NCBI GenBank assembly: GCA_019352875.1
Contig: JAAAFW010000015.1
Span: 430,192-494,191, forward strand
DNA: 64,000 nucleotides
Source: Pedobacter cryoconitis
Lineage (GTDB): Bacteria > Bacteroidota > Bacteroidia > Sphingobacteriales > Sphingobacteriaceae
Direction of reading: 5' to 3'
The position numbers and the translations under genes are program-made. The notes under the pieces are model-generated. The model was not told the origin of the DNA. It saw only the letters and a program-made list of their open reading frames with translations, and did no database searches. The stretch's first letter is position 1, and each line of letters starts with the position of its first letter. Positions 43,222 to 52,900 of this stretch are shown here, piece by piece.

Positions 43222-44541
43222 TTAAAAATTATTGGTTGCTTTCTGGAGTTTGATCTGAGCCAGCATCAATTCATAGGCACTTTGTATATAATTCCTTTCA
43301 GTAACGCTCAGGCTCTTTTCGGTATCAATTAGTTCACTATAAGCGAATGCACCAAGACGATATTGCTGCTGCTGATTGTGAAAGACAGTTTTTGAAAGTT
43401 CATAACTGCTCCTGGTACTTTTTATATTCGACAAAGCATTACTGAGGGAGGTCCTGGCCTGCTGAATCTCATAATTGATATCAGCTTGTTTCTGATTAAG
43501 TAAAAGTTCATTCTGACTAATTCGCAGCTGGTATTCAACAACTTTCGGTTTATTCTTAAAGTGTGCCGAAATAGGAATGTTAATGTTTAAAGCAACATAG
43601 CTATAAGGACTCCACCATTTACCTGCCCCATAATTGAAACGATCTGAGAGAAACTGTTGTGAATAATTTGCGCTGAATGATACAGAAGGCATAAAGCTTT
43701 GCTGGTATCTCGTCAGATATAGCCGGTCTTGCTGCTGCTGAAGTTTAAGCTGGCGGATCTCTGTTCTCTCCCCTGCCTTATTCTCCCAAACCTCCAGAAC
43801 GTTTTCTGGGGCATCAATTGAGTCGCTGATTTCTATAACAGTAGCTTCAGGGAGATTGAGCTGATAGCGCAGCTGCAGCAGACTAAGCGCATAATCCTGC
43901 GCTGACTGCTGATAAGTTTGCTTTGCATTATCGCGATCTAACTGAGCCCTTAGATAATGATTTTCAATAAGTGACCCATTTTTATACATCCCCTCAGCAA
44001 TCGATGCATATTCGCTGTTACGGACTGCGATATCTGAAGCAATTCTCATTTGGAGATCTCTTAATTGTACATTCAGATAACTTTGACTGATCTGCAGGAT
44101 AATGTTGATTTCATCCTCCCTGGTTTTCTCATGCTCAATAGCAAGCCGGTTTTTCGAAAGTTTAACATCATTAATTAAGTTTGAATTGAAAATCGGCTGA
44201 TTCAGGCTGAGTCCGAAAATACCTTCATTTTTTACCGTCAATGGTACCAGTGCTGCTTCATCAAAGCCGGGCAGCACACCTCCGGGTATTACAGAGTTTT
44301 GAAGTTGTGGGCTGTGTTTTACACTACCCTGGCCATTTATTTCCGGAAGCCAGCTATTCCTGGTCTGTTTGATTTCTGTCTCTGCAATCTTGACGGCAAA
44401 CTGAGCCGCCTTAATATCGTATCTATTTTTAAGTCCGGTTTTTATTGCCTCAGCACGTGTAAGCTTAAGTTCTCCAGTTTGGTTTTGCGCATTGCAAAGT
44501 GCTGATGTGAATATGAAAATAATGGTAAGTATCTGTTTCAT
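43222..44541 (-). CDS. TolC family outer-membrane efflux protein
   Basis: A 439-residue channel with a signal peptide (ILTIIFIFTSALCNA). LTRAEAIKTGLKNRYDIKAAQFAVKIAETEI opens the first repeat, and LSLNQPIFNSNLINDVKLSKNRL is the typical beta-strand/helix junction. Last gene of the EmrA-EmrB-TolC operon, 11 bp after the permease gene. It should supply the outer-membrane exit duct. Confidence 0.92.
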   Translation of the reverse strand: MKQILTIIFIFTSALCNAQNQTGELKLTRAEAIKTGLKNRYDIKAAQFAVKIAETEIKQTRNSWLPEINGQGSVKHSPQLQNSVIPGGVLPGFDEAALVPLTVKNEGIFGLSLNQPIFNSNLINDVKLSKNRLAIEHEKTREDEINIILQISQSYLNVQLRDLQMRIASDIAVRNSEYASIAEGMYKNGSLIENHYLRAQLDRDNAKQTYQQSAQDYALSLLQLRYQLNLPEATVIEISDSIDAPENVLEVWENKAGERTEIRQLKLQQQQDRLYLTRYQQSFMPSVSFSANYSQQFLSDRFNYGAGKWWSPYSYVALNINIPISAHFKNKPKVVEYQLRISQNELLLNQKQADINYEIQQARTSLSNALSNIKSTRSSYELSKTVFHNQQQQYRLGAFAYSELIDTEKSLSVTERNYIQSAYELMLAQIKLQKATNNF

Positions 44542-44552
44542 TTGTTTTCTTT

Positions 44553-46115
44553 TTAATGTGCGTCAATCGTTTCTTCCTTTTTACCTTTGGCTGTTTTGAT
44601 CAGCAGAATGACAGGAATACAGAGGGCAAACAAAATGGCGAAGGTTAAAAATCCATTGTTATAACTGATAAGGGTCTGTTGTTTGACCAGACTATTTTCC
44701 AGTGTTTTATTCGCTGCGTCTGCGGCCTGATCATCTGCGTAACCCGAGCTGATGAAGTTTTGGGTAAGCATAGCAACCCTTTCCTGAACAGGGACGCTAT
44801 ATTCGGTGATATTATCTGCAAGATGATGGCGAACGGAAGCATCACTTTTAGTGATATATATACTGATCAAAGCAATACCTATAGCGCCACCCAGTTGTCT
44901 TGTCATTGTCGAGAGGCCTGTTGCCTGGGCGAGATCTTTTCCCCGAAGTGTTCCAACTGCAATTCCTATCATATTGGGTGCTATGAATGCGACACCGATA
45001 TTTCGAACAATAAAAGGCCAAAAGAAATATCCGCTTGCTGCATCCGGGGAAACCATACCCATAGGGATAAGCGATATAATAACCAGTATCAATCCAACGA
45101 TCATTAAAAGTTTAATATTTGTATTGGGGAACATCTTTTTGACAAGGATCATTCCTGCTGCGCCGGCAATACCTCCGGAAATCAGAAATTTACCAGTTTG
45201 CATTGCTGTCCATCCCAGGGAAACCTGTGCCAGCAACGGAAAAATGAATAAAGTTCCATTTGCCATAATACCATATACCAAACCAATGATATTGCCCAGT
45301 AAAAGGTTGAAGTTTTTATATAATTTCAGTTCAACTGCGGGATGTTCTGTAGTTAACTCCCTCCAGACAAATGCGATAAAGGAAACCATCGAGAGGGTAA
45401 AGAAAATTCTGATTTCTGTACTGTCAAACCAGTCGTGAATTGAGCCTTCTTCCAGAACAAACTGTAGTGAGCCCAAAGCGATTGCGATAAATGCAATCCC
45501 CGCCCAGTCTATTTTAGGCGGTTTTACTGCACCGGCCAGATCTGAGATGTACTTCCAGGAGAGAAATGCACCAAGAACACCCAGAGGAACATTGACAAAA
45601 AAGATCCAGTGCCAGGAAAATGTATCGGTTATATAACCGCCGAGTACGGGTCCAAAAATAGGACCGATCATAATGCCCAGCGCAAAAGTTAAAAATCCAG
45701 TTTTAGCCTGTTCAGGAGGAAATGCACCCAATACGATAGACATTGAGGTTGCGAGGAGTCCTCCGCCGGCGAGCCCTTGAATAAAACGCCATAAAATCAG
45801 ACCCCAGAGTCCCGTGGAAAAACCACACATTAAAGAGGCTGCAGTGAAAATAATTACTGAACAGGTGAAATACAACCTTCTGCCAAATAAATTGGCAAGC
45901 ATACCTGATAGTGGAATAATAATAACATTTCCGATCCCATAAGCAGTGGATACCCAGCCAATTTCTGTAACGCTGGCATCAATACTTCCGCTAATCTCTC
46001 TTAATGATACGTTTACTATAGTAGTGTCAATCAGTTCCATAACCGCACACGCAACACAGGTAAGCACAAGTATCCACTTCGCTGCTCCGGTAGGATATTG
46101 AGTTTCAGCCTCCAT
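44553..46115 (-). CDS. emrB: DHA2-type MFS multidrug permease (EmrB/QacA)
   Basis: A 520-residue transporter with about 14 membrane helices. MELIDTTIVNVSLREISGS (motif D1), GMLANLFGRRLYF (motif A) and GIMIGPIFGPVLGGYI (antiporter motif C) are all present. It follows the EmrA-type adaptor gene by 1 bp and precedes the TolC gene, forming a proton-driven tripartite pump for hydrophobic toxic compounds. The symbol is assigned by family and gene order. Confidence 0.92.
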   Translation of the reverse strand: MEAETQYPTGAAKWILVLTCVACAVMELIDTTIVNVSLREISGSIDASVTEIGWVSTAYGIGNVIIIPLSGMLANLFGRRLYFTCSVIIFTAASLMCGFSTGLWGLILWRFIQGLAGGGLLATSMSIVLGAFPPEQAKTGFLTFALGIMIGPIFGPVLGGYITDTFSWHWIFFVNVPLGVLGAFLSWKYISDLAGAVKPPKIDWAGIAFIAIALGSLQFVLEEGSIHDWFDSTEIRIFFTLSMVSFIAFVWRELTTEHPAVELKLYKNFNLLLGNIIGLVYGIMANGTLFIFPLLAQVSLGWTAMQTGKFLISGGIAGAAGMILVKKMFPNTNIKLLMIVGLILVIISLIPMGMVSPDAASGYFFWPFIVRNIGVAFIAPNMIGIAVGTLRGKDLAQATGLSTMTRQLGGAIGIALISIYITKSDASVRHHLADNITEYSVPVQERVAMLTQNFISSGYADDQAADAANKTLENSLVKQQTLISYNNGFLTFAILFALCIPVILLIKTAKGKKEETIDAH

Positions 46116-46116
46116 A

Positions 46117-47193
46117 TCAGTTTACTTTGACCTTTACAAACACGCTTAATCCAGGATACAATTGATTATAACCGGATTTAGAATCAAGTTTAATTCTAAC
46201 CGGAAACCGTTGTGCGATCTTGATAAAATTGCCTGTAGCGTTGTCGGGTGGAATAAGTGCGAAACGGGATCCGGTTGCACCTCCATAAGATTCTATAGTA
46301 CCACTTAAACTTTGATCATGAAAAGCATCTACACTTATTTCTACCTTCTGCCCTAGTTTGATCTTGTTCATCTGGGTTTCCTTAAAATTGGCTGTTACCC
46401 ATAATTCTTTGTGGTTAATTATCGCACAAAGGGATTGTCCGATAGTAATGAACTGACCTGATTGTATATTTCTTCTGGTAATTATTCCATCGAATGGCGC
46501 AATGATAAAAGCATGACGCAGCCGTTCTTTAGCAGCAACCAGTTCGGCTTCTTTTTTAAGAATAAGATTTTTGGCTACCGATACTTGTTTACGTTCTGCA
46601 AATGCCCTTGTTTTAAGTCCTGATGATGAGCTTGATGACGACTGCTGCATGGCTTGCGCCTTTAGATAAGCAGCTTTAGCTATATTCAGTTGCGTTTGTG
46701 CTTGCTCGTACGCATTCTCTGTGATAGCTTTAATGTTCAGGAGCTGCTTTGCTCTGTTGAAATCCTGAATTGCTTTATCGTATGTAGCTTTTGCGGATTG
46801 TATCCCCTGCGCATCGGAAACCGATTCAAAGGCGGCGGCATCTGCACTTTGCACACTTGCATCTGCCATACTTCCGGATACATCGACGTTGAGCTTCGCA
46901 TTTTCTAATTCGGCCTTGATCTGATTGATTTCTGCAATTAGCTCAGCGGTATTAAAAACGATCAGCGTATCCCCCTTTTTAACCTCTTGATTATCTTTAA
47001 AGCGAATCTCAGCGATATATCCTGTAACTCCTGCTCTTACAGGTAAGAGATCTGAATCGAGTTGCGCGTTATCAGTAGATTCATAAGCGCGGCTACTCAG
47101 ATAAAAACTAACAGCAAATAAACTAATACCAGCTAAAATTATGGCACCGATAACTAGTTTCTTATTGTTTCTTTTTGGTGAATTTTCTTCCAT
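46117..47193 (-). CDS. emrA: HlyD/EmrA family membrane fusion protein
   Basis: A 358-residue adaptor with one membrane helix (LVIGAIILAGISLFAVSFYLSS) and the EmrA signature ESTDNAQLDSDLLPVRAGVTGYIAEI. A long helical hairpin (about residues 70-220, including a serine-rich turn QQSSSSSSSG) is followed by the second lipoyl half RLRHAFIIAPFDGII. First gene of the EmrAB-TolC operon. No regulator gene adjoins it. Confidence 0.92.
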   Translation of the reverse strand: MEENSPKRNNKKLVIGAIILAGISLFAVSFYLSSRAYESTDNAQLDSDLLPVRAGVTGYIAEIRFKDNQEVKKGDTLIVFNTAELIAEINQIKAELENAKLNVDVSGSMADASVQSADAAAFESVSDAQGIQSAKATYDKAIQDFNRAKQLLNIKAITENAYEQAQTQLNIAKAAYLKAQAMQQSSSSSSSGLKTRAFAERKQVSVAKNLILKKEAELVAAKERLRHAFIIAPFDGIITRRNIQSGQFITIGQSLCAIINHKELWVTANFKETQMNKIKLGQKVEISVDAFHDQSLSGTIESYGGATGSRFALIPPDNATGNFIKIAQRFPVRIKLDSKSGYNQLYPGLSVFVKVKVN

Positions 47194-47293
47194 TCTTTTG
47201 TGTTTTTTATTTCACAAAGTAATGGCATTATCAAACGGTGAACAATGAAGGAATCTTAGTAATGTATGGACTATTCAAGGTGTCGAAACTTAC

Positions 47294-48043
47294 CTATTTC
47301 CATCGCCTGTGCGTCCATAACCACCAGCTGGGATCTTTTCGTATACTCTGTTCCAATTTCCGGGTATAGGTTAATGTGATATAGTCATCATCGACATCAG
47401 CAGCATTTTCGCAGATGGTCTGTATTGTCATTTCCCAGGAATGGTTTTGTAATGGTTTTAGCTCAATATAACCTACATAGGCGTTCAGTTTTTTGGCTAA
47501 TTGCTCTCCTCCTGAAAACATGAAGGTAGATTGTTTTAAGAAGTCAACTGCGATTCCATTATTATTTCCAGGGAACTGATCGGCTATAAATAACGTAATG
47601 GAAGATTGGTGCTTTTCCCGAAGTATTGTTCTGAATGCATTACCTGACGGTAAAAGGCGTACGCCGTAGCGGGTACGTTTCTGATGAATAAGGTAGTTAA
47701 ACAACTTATTCTTCAAAGGCTTATACAACGCCTGTACGGGAACATCAATCTGCTGAGGGAGTTTGTTTAGAATCTCCCAGTTTCCGTAATGGCCGAGTAA
47801 AAGAACAGCAGGACGATTTTGACTATCTAACCGTTCAATTTTTTTTAATGCCGCGGGGTCTATCTTAAGTTTCGTGTTTGCAGGAAAGAGTATTTCCCAT
47901 ACTATTCTACCCAAATTTCGATAGAACCTGTATTGGTGGAAACGAATATCCTGATATGAAAACTGAGGGAAAGCTCTTGCCAGGTTTTGGATACACACGC
48001 TCAAACGGTATTTGTAAACGTGTCCAATGAAATATCCTAACAT
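47294..48043 (-). CDS. LpxL/HtrB-type lipid A acyltransferase, short N-terminus
   Basis: A 249-residue lysophospholipid acyltransferase. The catalytic HxxxxE-type motif is LLLGHYGNWE and the second block is LFIADQFPGNNNG; QNLARAFPQFS near the N-terminus matches the family's ENL..AFP motif. Members usually have ~50 more N-terminal residues with a membrane helix; here an in-frame TAA lies 9 bp before the ATG, so the protein starts directly at the soluble part. It is 100 bp upstream of emrA on the same strand. Confidence 0.82.
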   Translation of the reverse strand: MLGYFIGHVYKYRLSVCIQNLARAFPQFSYQDIRFHQYRFYRNLGRIVWEILFPANTKLKIDPAALKKIERLDSQNRPAVLLLGHYGNWEILNKLPQQIDVPVQALYKPLKNKLFNYLIHQKRTRYGVRLLPSGNAFRTILREKHQSSITLFIADQFPGNNNGIAVDFLKQSTFMFSGGEQLAKKLNAYVGYIELKPLQNHSWEMTIQTICENAADVDDDYITLTYTRKLEQSIRKDPSWWLWTHRRWK

Positions 48044-48171
48044 ATTAGATCTTTAGGGTTTGTGACAAATGAGCCCCTGTACAACTCTTATTTACCTGGA
48101 TCAGACGTAAAGTTTGGGCGCAGAAAAACTTAAACCTGATTAGTTGCAAGGGGCTCGAAATGTAATACTCG

Positions 48172-48963
48172 TTATTTTTTTGTGTAGCTTGAATATTCAG
48201 TAATTGTTTTTATGTCAGCAGACTGACCAAGGAATTTAGCTTGAATACCGAGGGTTGAAGTTGTTGTTAGATATCGCTTCGCCTGATCATTCCAGGCATA
48301 TTTTACGATAAGATCTAACTTGTCGGCTTTAAGAATAGCGATTTTCACCGGTTTCTCATTCAATGCTTGTACTTGTTCCAGTTTTTTTGTTCCAAGATTA
48401 ATAGTCATATATGATCTGCAATCTTTCAAAAATGCTGCTTCTTTAGATACAGTTCCAGGATCTACCATGTAACTAATAACCAGTTGGTCTGACGTTTGCT
48501 TCTCAATCTTATAGCTTGCATCGTCTGTTTTACTTGCATCGTCTGATTTATTTTGATTTTTCCTAAAAGAATTAATTTCCGATTTTGATGGAGACTTCCC
48601 TTCTACAGAAACTACAGTCCATTGCTCTTCTTTTGGGCGAGAAGGATCATACGTTGCCACGGTGACTTTTTCTTTACCAGCAGCGATCACCGTTTGTTTC
48701 ATTTCATAGGCGAAATCTTCTGGTTGTTTAAGACTGTGGGGGTCAAGAATACTTGGGTCAATATTGTTTTTGGAAAAAGCTTCTAATACGGCTGATTTCT
48801 GGGCAGAGACATGTAGTGTAGATACAACTAACAGACAAACGACTAATAGTGTCTTTACTCCGTAATTTTGGAACCCGGACATTGTTTGTTCGATAGTGGC
48901 AACTTTGATTTTCTGACCGACTGATTTCAACTTTAAGTCGGCCATCGCATTTGTTTTCTTCAT
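48172..48963 (-). CDS. Hypothetical exported protein
   Basis: A 263-residue protein from the ATG at 48963 (MKKTNAMADLKL); the next upstream ATG (48996) is also possible. A hydrophobic segment (VKTLLVVCLLVVSTLHVSAQ) at about residues 37-56 looks like a signal peptide preceded by an unusually long 36-residue N-region. A short KSDDASKTDDAS repeat lies in the middle, and the rest is beta-rich. No family recognised. Encoded alone. Confidence 0.68.
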   Translation of the reverse strand: MKKTNAMADLKLKSVGQKIKVATIEQTMSGFQNYGVKTLLVVCLLVVSTLHVSAQKSAVLEAFSKNNIDPSILDPHSLKQPEDFAYEMKQTVIAAGKEKVTVATYDPSRPKEEQWTVVSVEGKSPSKSEINSFRKNQNKSDDASKTDDASYKIEKQTSDQLVISYMVDPGTVSKEAAFLKDCRSYMTINLGTKKLEQVQALNEKPVKIAILKADKLDLIVKYAWNDQAKRYLTTTSTLGIQAKFLGQSADIKTITEYSSYTKK

Positions 48964-49140
48964 TATTTCGATGTTATTATTGTTTTGATAGCTCAAAGAT
49001 ATCGGTCTCTAGACCTTCCTAGAGCGGTTACCTAAGTGAAACAGCGAAAACATCTATTGAATTGACAAACGGGTATATTGAGTTGATTGGCGTATAAGTG
49101 CCCCTGATCAGGTAATAAATGCGATTATTAATTTGCAGTA

Positions 49141-49899
49141 TTAATAGTCAAGCCACATTTTAAACAAAGGAGCTTTTGTTCTGCTGACAATAACCTCATC
49201 ATCTGCGCAGTTTTTCACTTTGAGTTTAAGCTTACCATTAAAAAAATTGTGAACTTTCTCTATAGAGCTGACATGTACGATATACTGGCGATTCACCCTG
49301 AAGAAGTTTTTGGGGTCTAACTCTTGCTCCAGAGTTTCCAGTGTCTGCGGCACGATATTTTGCTCTCCATTGAAAAGAACTGCGTAACTAATGTTCAATT
49401 GAGAATAGAAAAAAGCGATATCCTCAACATTAACCTTTTTGTAGCCATCCCGGTATGGGAGCAGAAAACGTGATCTGTAATCCTTTGGCTGGATCTGAGC
49501 GATCAGCTCCTCTACCAGAGGAAATTGCAAATTTGATTGCTTCACAGATTTTTCAAATTTGACAATGGCGGCCTCCAACTGTTCTTTTTCAATTGGTTTA
49601 AGTAAATAATCTATACTATTGTATTTGAATGCTTTAATCGCATACTCATCGTAGGCAGTTGTAAAAATTACCGGGCACGTTACGTCTGCCAGGTTAAAAA
49701 CTTCGAAACTTATACCATCTGCCAGTTGTATGTCCATTATGATCAGGTCAGGACATTCATTTTCAGAAAGCCAGTCTACTGTTTTCTTAATGCTAGTTAA
49801 AACCCCGACTATCTCAATGTTTGGTCTTATTTTGAGCATCAACCGTTGTATCCGGTCTGAATTGGGTTTTTCATCTTCCAGAATTAATATTTTCTTCAT
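49141..49899 (-). CDS. LytTR family response regulator
   Basis: A 252-residue regulator from the ATG at 49899 (KKILILEDEKPNSDRI). The receiver domain has its phosphoacceptor at Asp 56 (LIIMDIQLADG) and Lys in YLLKPI. The LytTR DNA-binding domain follows (RSRFLLPYRDGYKKVNVEDIAFFYS, then FFRVNRQYIVHVSSI). It is encoded 5 bp after its sensor kinase gene; a GTG at 49908 would overlap the kinase stop but is less likely. Confidence 0.93.
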   Translation of the reverse strand: MKKILILEDEKPNSDRIQRLMLKIRPNIEIVGVLTSIKKTVDWLSENECPDLIIMDIQLADGISFEVFNLADVTCPVIFTTAYDEYAIKAFKYNSIDYLLKPIEKEQLEAAIVKFEKSVKQSNLQFPLVEELIAQIQPKDYRSRFLLPYRDGYKKVNVEDIAFFYSQLNISYAVLFNGEQNIVPQTLETLEQELDPKNFFRVNRQYIVHVSSIEKVHNFFNGKLKLKVKNCADDEVIVSRTKAPLFKMWLDY

Positions 49900-49904
49900 T
49901 ATAT

Positions 49905-50978
49905 TCACTTAATAAGTGGGACTTTTATGGTGAAATTTTTATCATCTTTCTCTATTACGGGCTTTCTGTCACCTAATAAAGCGTAGCGATCGATGATGTT
50001 CTTTAACCCTATACCAGTAGATTTGTTTTCTTTAATCAGCGGTAGCAATATATTGGAAACAACCAGTTCATCCTCATCATTAGAGTAAATATTCACAACC
50101 AAAGGATTATCTTCTTCTGTACGGTTATATTTCAATGCGTTTTCTATGAATAGCTGAAGCGTAACAGGCGGTATCAACATGTCAAGTTTCGATTCGTCAA
50201 TATCAATTCGGAAGATACTTCCTTCCCCCATCCTATTGTTAATCAGAAAAAGATAGGCATCAAGAAATCTAAGCTCCTCACGCAGACTAATCAGTGTTTT
50301 TTTAGAATTTGTCAAAAGATAACGATATACTTTCGCGAAATTCTCGGTATACTCATATCCGAGCTGCTGGTCTTTCAGTATCAATTCTGCAAGTACACTC
50401 AAGTTATTAAAAACGAAATGCGGGTCAAGCTGTAGTTTTAGTGCCTCCAGCTCTATTTCAGCTGCCAATTGTTTGTTCTGAGCAGCTTTAATCTCAAATT
50501 CAGCTGCCTTCATTGTAGCCGTTTTCCAGTTTCCCAATAAATAATCGCCAGTAGTCAGGGCACTAACCATCAAAGCCCATAGTATGATAGAAACAAGTGC
50601 GTAAACCCCATCTCTTAAACCAAGAGCCGGTAACCGGGGATCCACGGCAACTCCAACTATTATAAAATAAACTATTGATAGCAAAATCATAAAAAGCAGC
50701 ACCCCTATAATCTGATAAAACACCTGAGTGAGCAAGCGCCTGAAAGGGTGTGTCATCCATGGGATTCTTTTATTCAGCCTTCTGTCGATAAGCATACTTA
50801 TTGCGAGAATAGCTACACAAAATAACAGATTTAGCAGACAATCGATTACGATCCTTGAGACTGGTAAATCGGCATATTTCTGCCAATACGAATGAGGGAG
50901 TATAACGTATGTTGTCGCATATGAGCCAATAAAGGTAAATGCAATCAACATCAAATTCTTTGACGTACTTCTTTTCAT
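49905..50978 (-). CDS. LytS-type sensor histidine kinase
   Basis: A 357-residue membrane kinase. Four N-terminal membrane helices (to about residue 145) are followed by a short coiled coil (AAEFEIKAAQNKQLAAEIELEALKLQ). The His_kinase domain has the phosphoacceptor histidine in LDPHFVFNNLSVLAEL, the N-box in LQLFIENALKYN and the G-box STGIGLKNIIDRYALLG. It forms a two-component pair with the LytTR gene downstream. No external sensor domain is visible. Confidence 0.93.
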   Translation of the reverse strand: MKRSTSKNLMLIAFTFIGSYATTYVILPHSYWQKYADLPVSRIVIDCLLNLLFCVAILAISMLIDRRLNKRIPWMTHPFRRLLTQVFYQIIGVLLFMILLSIVYFIIVGVAVDPRLPALGLRDGVYALVSIILWALMVSALTTGDYLLGNWKTATMKAAEFEIKAAQNKQLAAEIELEALKLQLDPHFVFNNLSVLAELILKDQQLGYEYTENFAKVYRYLLTNSKKTLISLREELRFLDAYLFLINNRMGEGSIFRIDIDESKLDMLIPPVTLQLFIENALKYNRTEEDNPLVVNIYSNDEDELVVSNILLPLIKENKSTGIGLKNIIDRYALLGDRKPVIEKDDKNFTIKVPLIK

Positions 50979-51289
50979 CGTATTAGATATCCTTTCTGAC
51001 TATTCATGAAATAAACTTTTAATAGAATCGCCATATTGTACATCCTTAGTATTTATTTTACTGCATTTGTTACGGTAGAAAACTCAAAAAATTGTAAAGT
51101 AATTAGTATCAGCCGAATATTTAATTACTTTCATTAAAACCAACCGTGGCTACTCCCGCAAAAATAACAAATTTAGATAGTTCTGTTGAAGTCAAAAAAA
51201 AGATGACTCAGACATAGGGGTAAAATCCAGATGGCGCGTAACACTTACAAAATGCATAAAATGTATTACGTAAGCTAAAACGCAGCAGG
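50979..51289. other. Divergent promoter region
   Basis: About 310 AT-rich bases between the LytS/LytT genes and the plus-strand operon beginning at 51290. No reading frame or clear palindrome was recognised, but promoters for both units must lie here. Confidence 0.5.
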
Positions 51290-51904
51290 ATGAAAAAATC
51301 AAATATAGGTTATCTAAAAAGAAGAGTGTTATTCAGCACGCTATTCTTCCTTTCTCTTATTACAGGACTCGCTGCCCAGGAGAAAACAGTAAAATATAAT
51401 ATACTGCAAAATGACAATATTATCGGGCAGATGAAGTTCTGCCAGAAAAAAGACTCCGGTAACCTTTATCTGAGCATGGTTTCATCGGCAAAAAGCAGAT
51501 TTGTATTTAGCATAGAGGTTAATACAGAAGAACGTGCTCATTTTAGAAATGGGCTGCTCGTTAGTTCAAGTGTACAACGCCGTGTGAACGGAAAAGAGAA
51601 AGCAAATAGACAAACTCATCTTATCAATACCAGTTATCAACTGAAATCCGAGCGCAAGACTAGCCGGCTCAATCGTCCAATCAATTATAATTTATTACTT
51701 CTGTATGCGAACGAACCTTCGAATTTGTCGCAGGTCTATTCAGACAATTACCAGCAGTTTCTTGAAATAAAACAAACCAGCCCACATTCGTATCGCATCC
51801 AGCTACCCGACGGCAATTACAACGATTACTACTTCTCCGACGGAATCTGTAAGGAGATCATCCTGCACCATTCCTTCTATACAATCACCATGCGCCTTGC
51901 CTAA
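51290..51904 (+). CDS. DUF6134 family exported protein
   Basis: A 204-residue protein. Signal peptide (RRVLFSTLFFLSLITGLAA), then a beta-rich domain beginning KTVKYNILQNDNIIGQMKF and ending IQLPDGNYNDYYFSDGICKEI, as in DUF6134. The family has no known function. First gene of a plus-strand set spaced 12, 42, 5 and 11 bp (DUF6134, hydroxylase, sigma factor, FecR, STN protein), so it is probably part of one operon. Confidence 0.8.
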   Translation: MKKSNIGYLKRRVLFSTLFFLSLITGLAAQEKTVKYNILQNDNIIGQMKFCQKKDSGNLYLSMVSSAKSRFVFSIEVNTEERAHFRNGLLVSSSVQRRVNGKEKANRQTHLINTSYQLKSERKTSRLNRPINYNLLLLYANEPSNLSQVYSDNYQQFLEIKQTSPHSYRIQLPDGNYNDYYFSDGICKEIILHHSFYTITMRLA

Positions 51905-51916
51905 CCTACAAAACTT

Positions 51917-52858
51917 ATGATTATGAAATCTATAATTGACCTGACCCAACAGCTCCAGGATTTGTTTGCCGCGCCGGAAATAGCCGTCGCAGAGATCAGT
52001 AACCTGGAAAAAGAGGCACCCAATATTGTGGTTTATGTATTACCCCTTGTATTGACCATTACTATAATTGAATTTTTGGTAAGCTATTTTTTAGAAAGAA
52101 AAAACTACGAATCTGAAGAAACACTAGGTTCTCTATTCGTTGGAGCGGGAAATCTGCTGATTAACCTGGCGATGAAGACCGCTATGCTCTACGGCGCAGT
52201 CTGGATATACAATATACTTCCCTACCGCATGGCCTTCAACTGGTGGACACTGATTCCTTGCTTTATCATTTATGATTTCTGCAGTTACTGGACACACCGC
52301 ACCTCTCATTTCTGCCGTTTTTTCTGGGCTTCACACGTCGTACATCATTCTGCAGACCATTATAACTTGACCGTGAATTTCCGGCAAAGCTGGTTTCAGT
52401 ACACTAAAGTAATTTTCTTTATTCCACTACTGCTTACAGGCGTACACCCAGTTATTTTTTTTGTTGCCAATCAGCTTAGCCTCCTGTATCAGTTTTGGGT
52501 ACATACTGAAGCTATTGGTAAACTTAATCCTGTCGTCGAAAAATATCTTGGCAGTCCGTCTAATCACAGGGTACATCACGGTAGTCAGGAAAAATACCTT
52601 GATAAAAACTTCGGTGCCGTATTTATGATCTGGGATCATCTTTTCGGAACTTTTGAGTACGAAGCAGAAAAACCTAAATATGGAATTACCAGCCCTTTGA
52701 AGAGTAAAATAGATCCGTTTTATCTGAATACACATGAATTCCAGGATATTATTACAGATGTCCGGCAAAGCCGTGGCCTAAGCAGAAAATTATACTACAT
52801 TTTTGCCAGTCCGGATCAGATAGCCAAAAGAAAATCAGGTAAAAAAGCCGGTGTTTAG
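51917..52858 (+). CDS. Fatty acid hydroxylase / sterol desaturase family protein
   Basis: A 313-residue membrane di-iron enzyme. The histidine clusters are complete: THRTSH, SHVVHHSADH and NHRVHHGS, which bind two irons facing the cytosol. About four to five membrane helices. Members hydroxylate or desaturate fatty acyl chains, sterols or other lipids using O2; the substrate here is unknown. It lies 12 bp after the DUF6134 gene and 42 bp before an ECF sigma factor gene. Confidence 0.9.
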   Translation: MIMKSIIDLTQQLQDLFAAPEIAVAEISNLEKEAPNIVVYVLPLVLTITIIEFLVSYFLERKNYESEETLGSLFVGAGNLLINLAMKTAMLYGAVWIYNILPYRMAFNWWTLIPCFIIYDFCSYWTHRTSHFCRFFWASHVVHHSADHYNLTVNFRQSWFQYTKVIFFIPLLLTGVHPVIFFVANQLSLLYQFWVHTEAIGKLNPVVEKYLGSPSNHRVHHGSQEKYLDKNFGAVFMIWDHLFGTFEYEAEKPKYGITSPLKSKIDPFYLNTHEFQDIITDVRQSRGLSRKLYYIFASPDQIAKRKSGKKAGV

Positions 52859-52900
52859 ATATATTAGTAAAATAACGATTAATGCAGCGAACACCTCCCT

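Noticed and set aside
44679..45438. Long plus-strand frames opposite emrB
   Set aside because: They are antisense to a 14-helix transporter with all family motifs; long antisense frames are common opposite membrane proteins.
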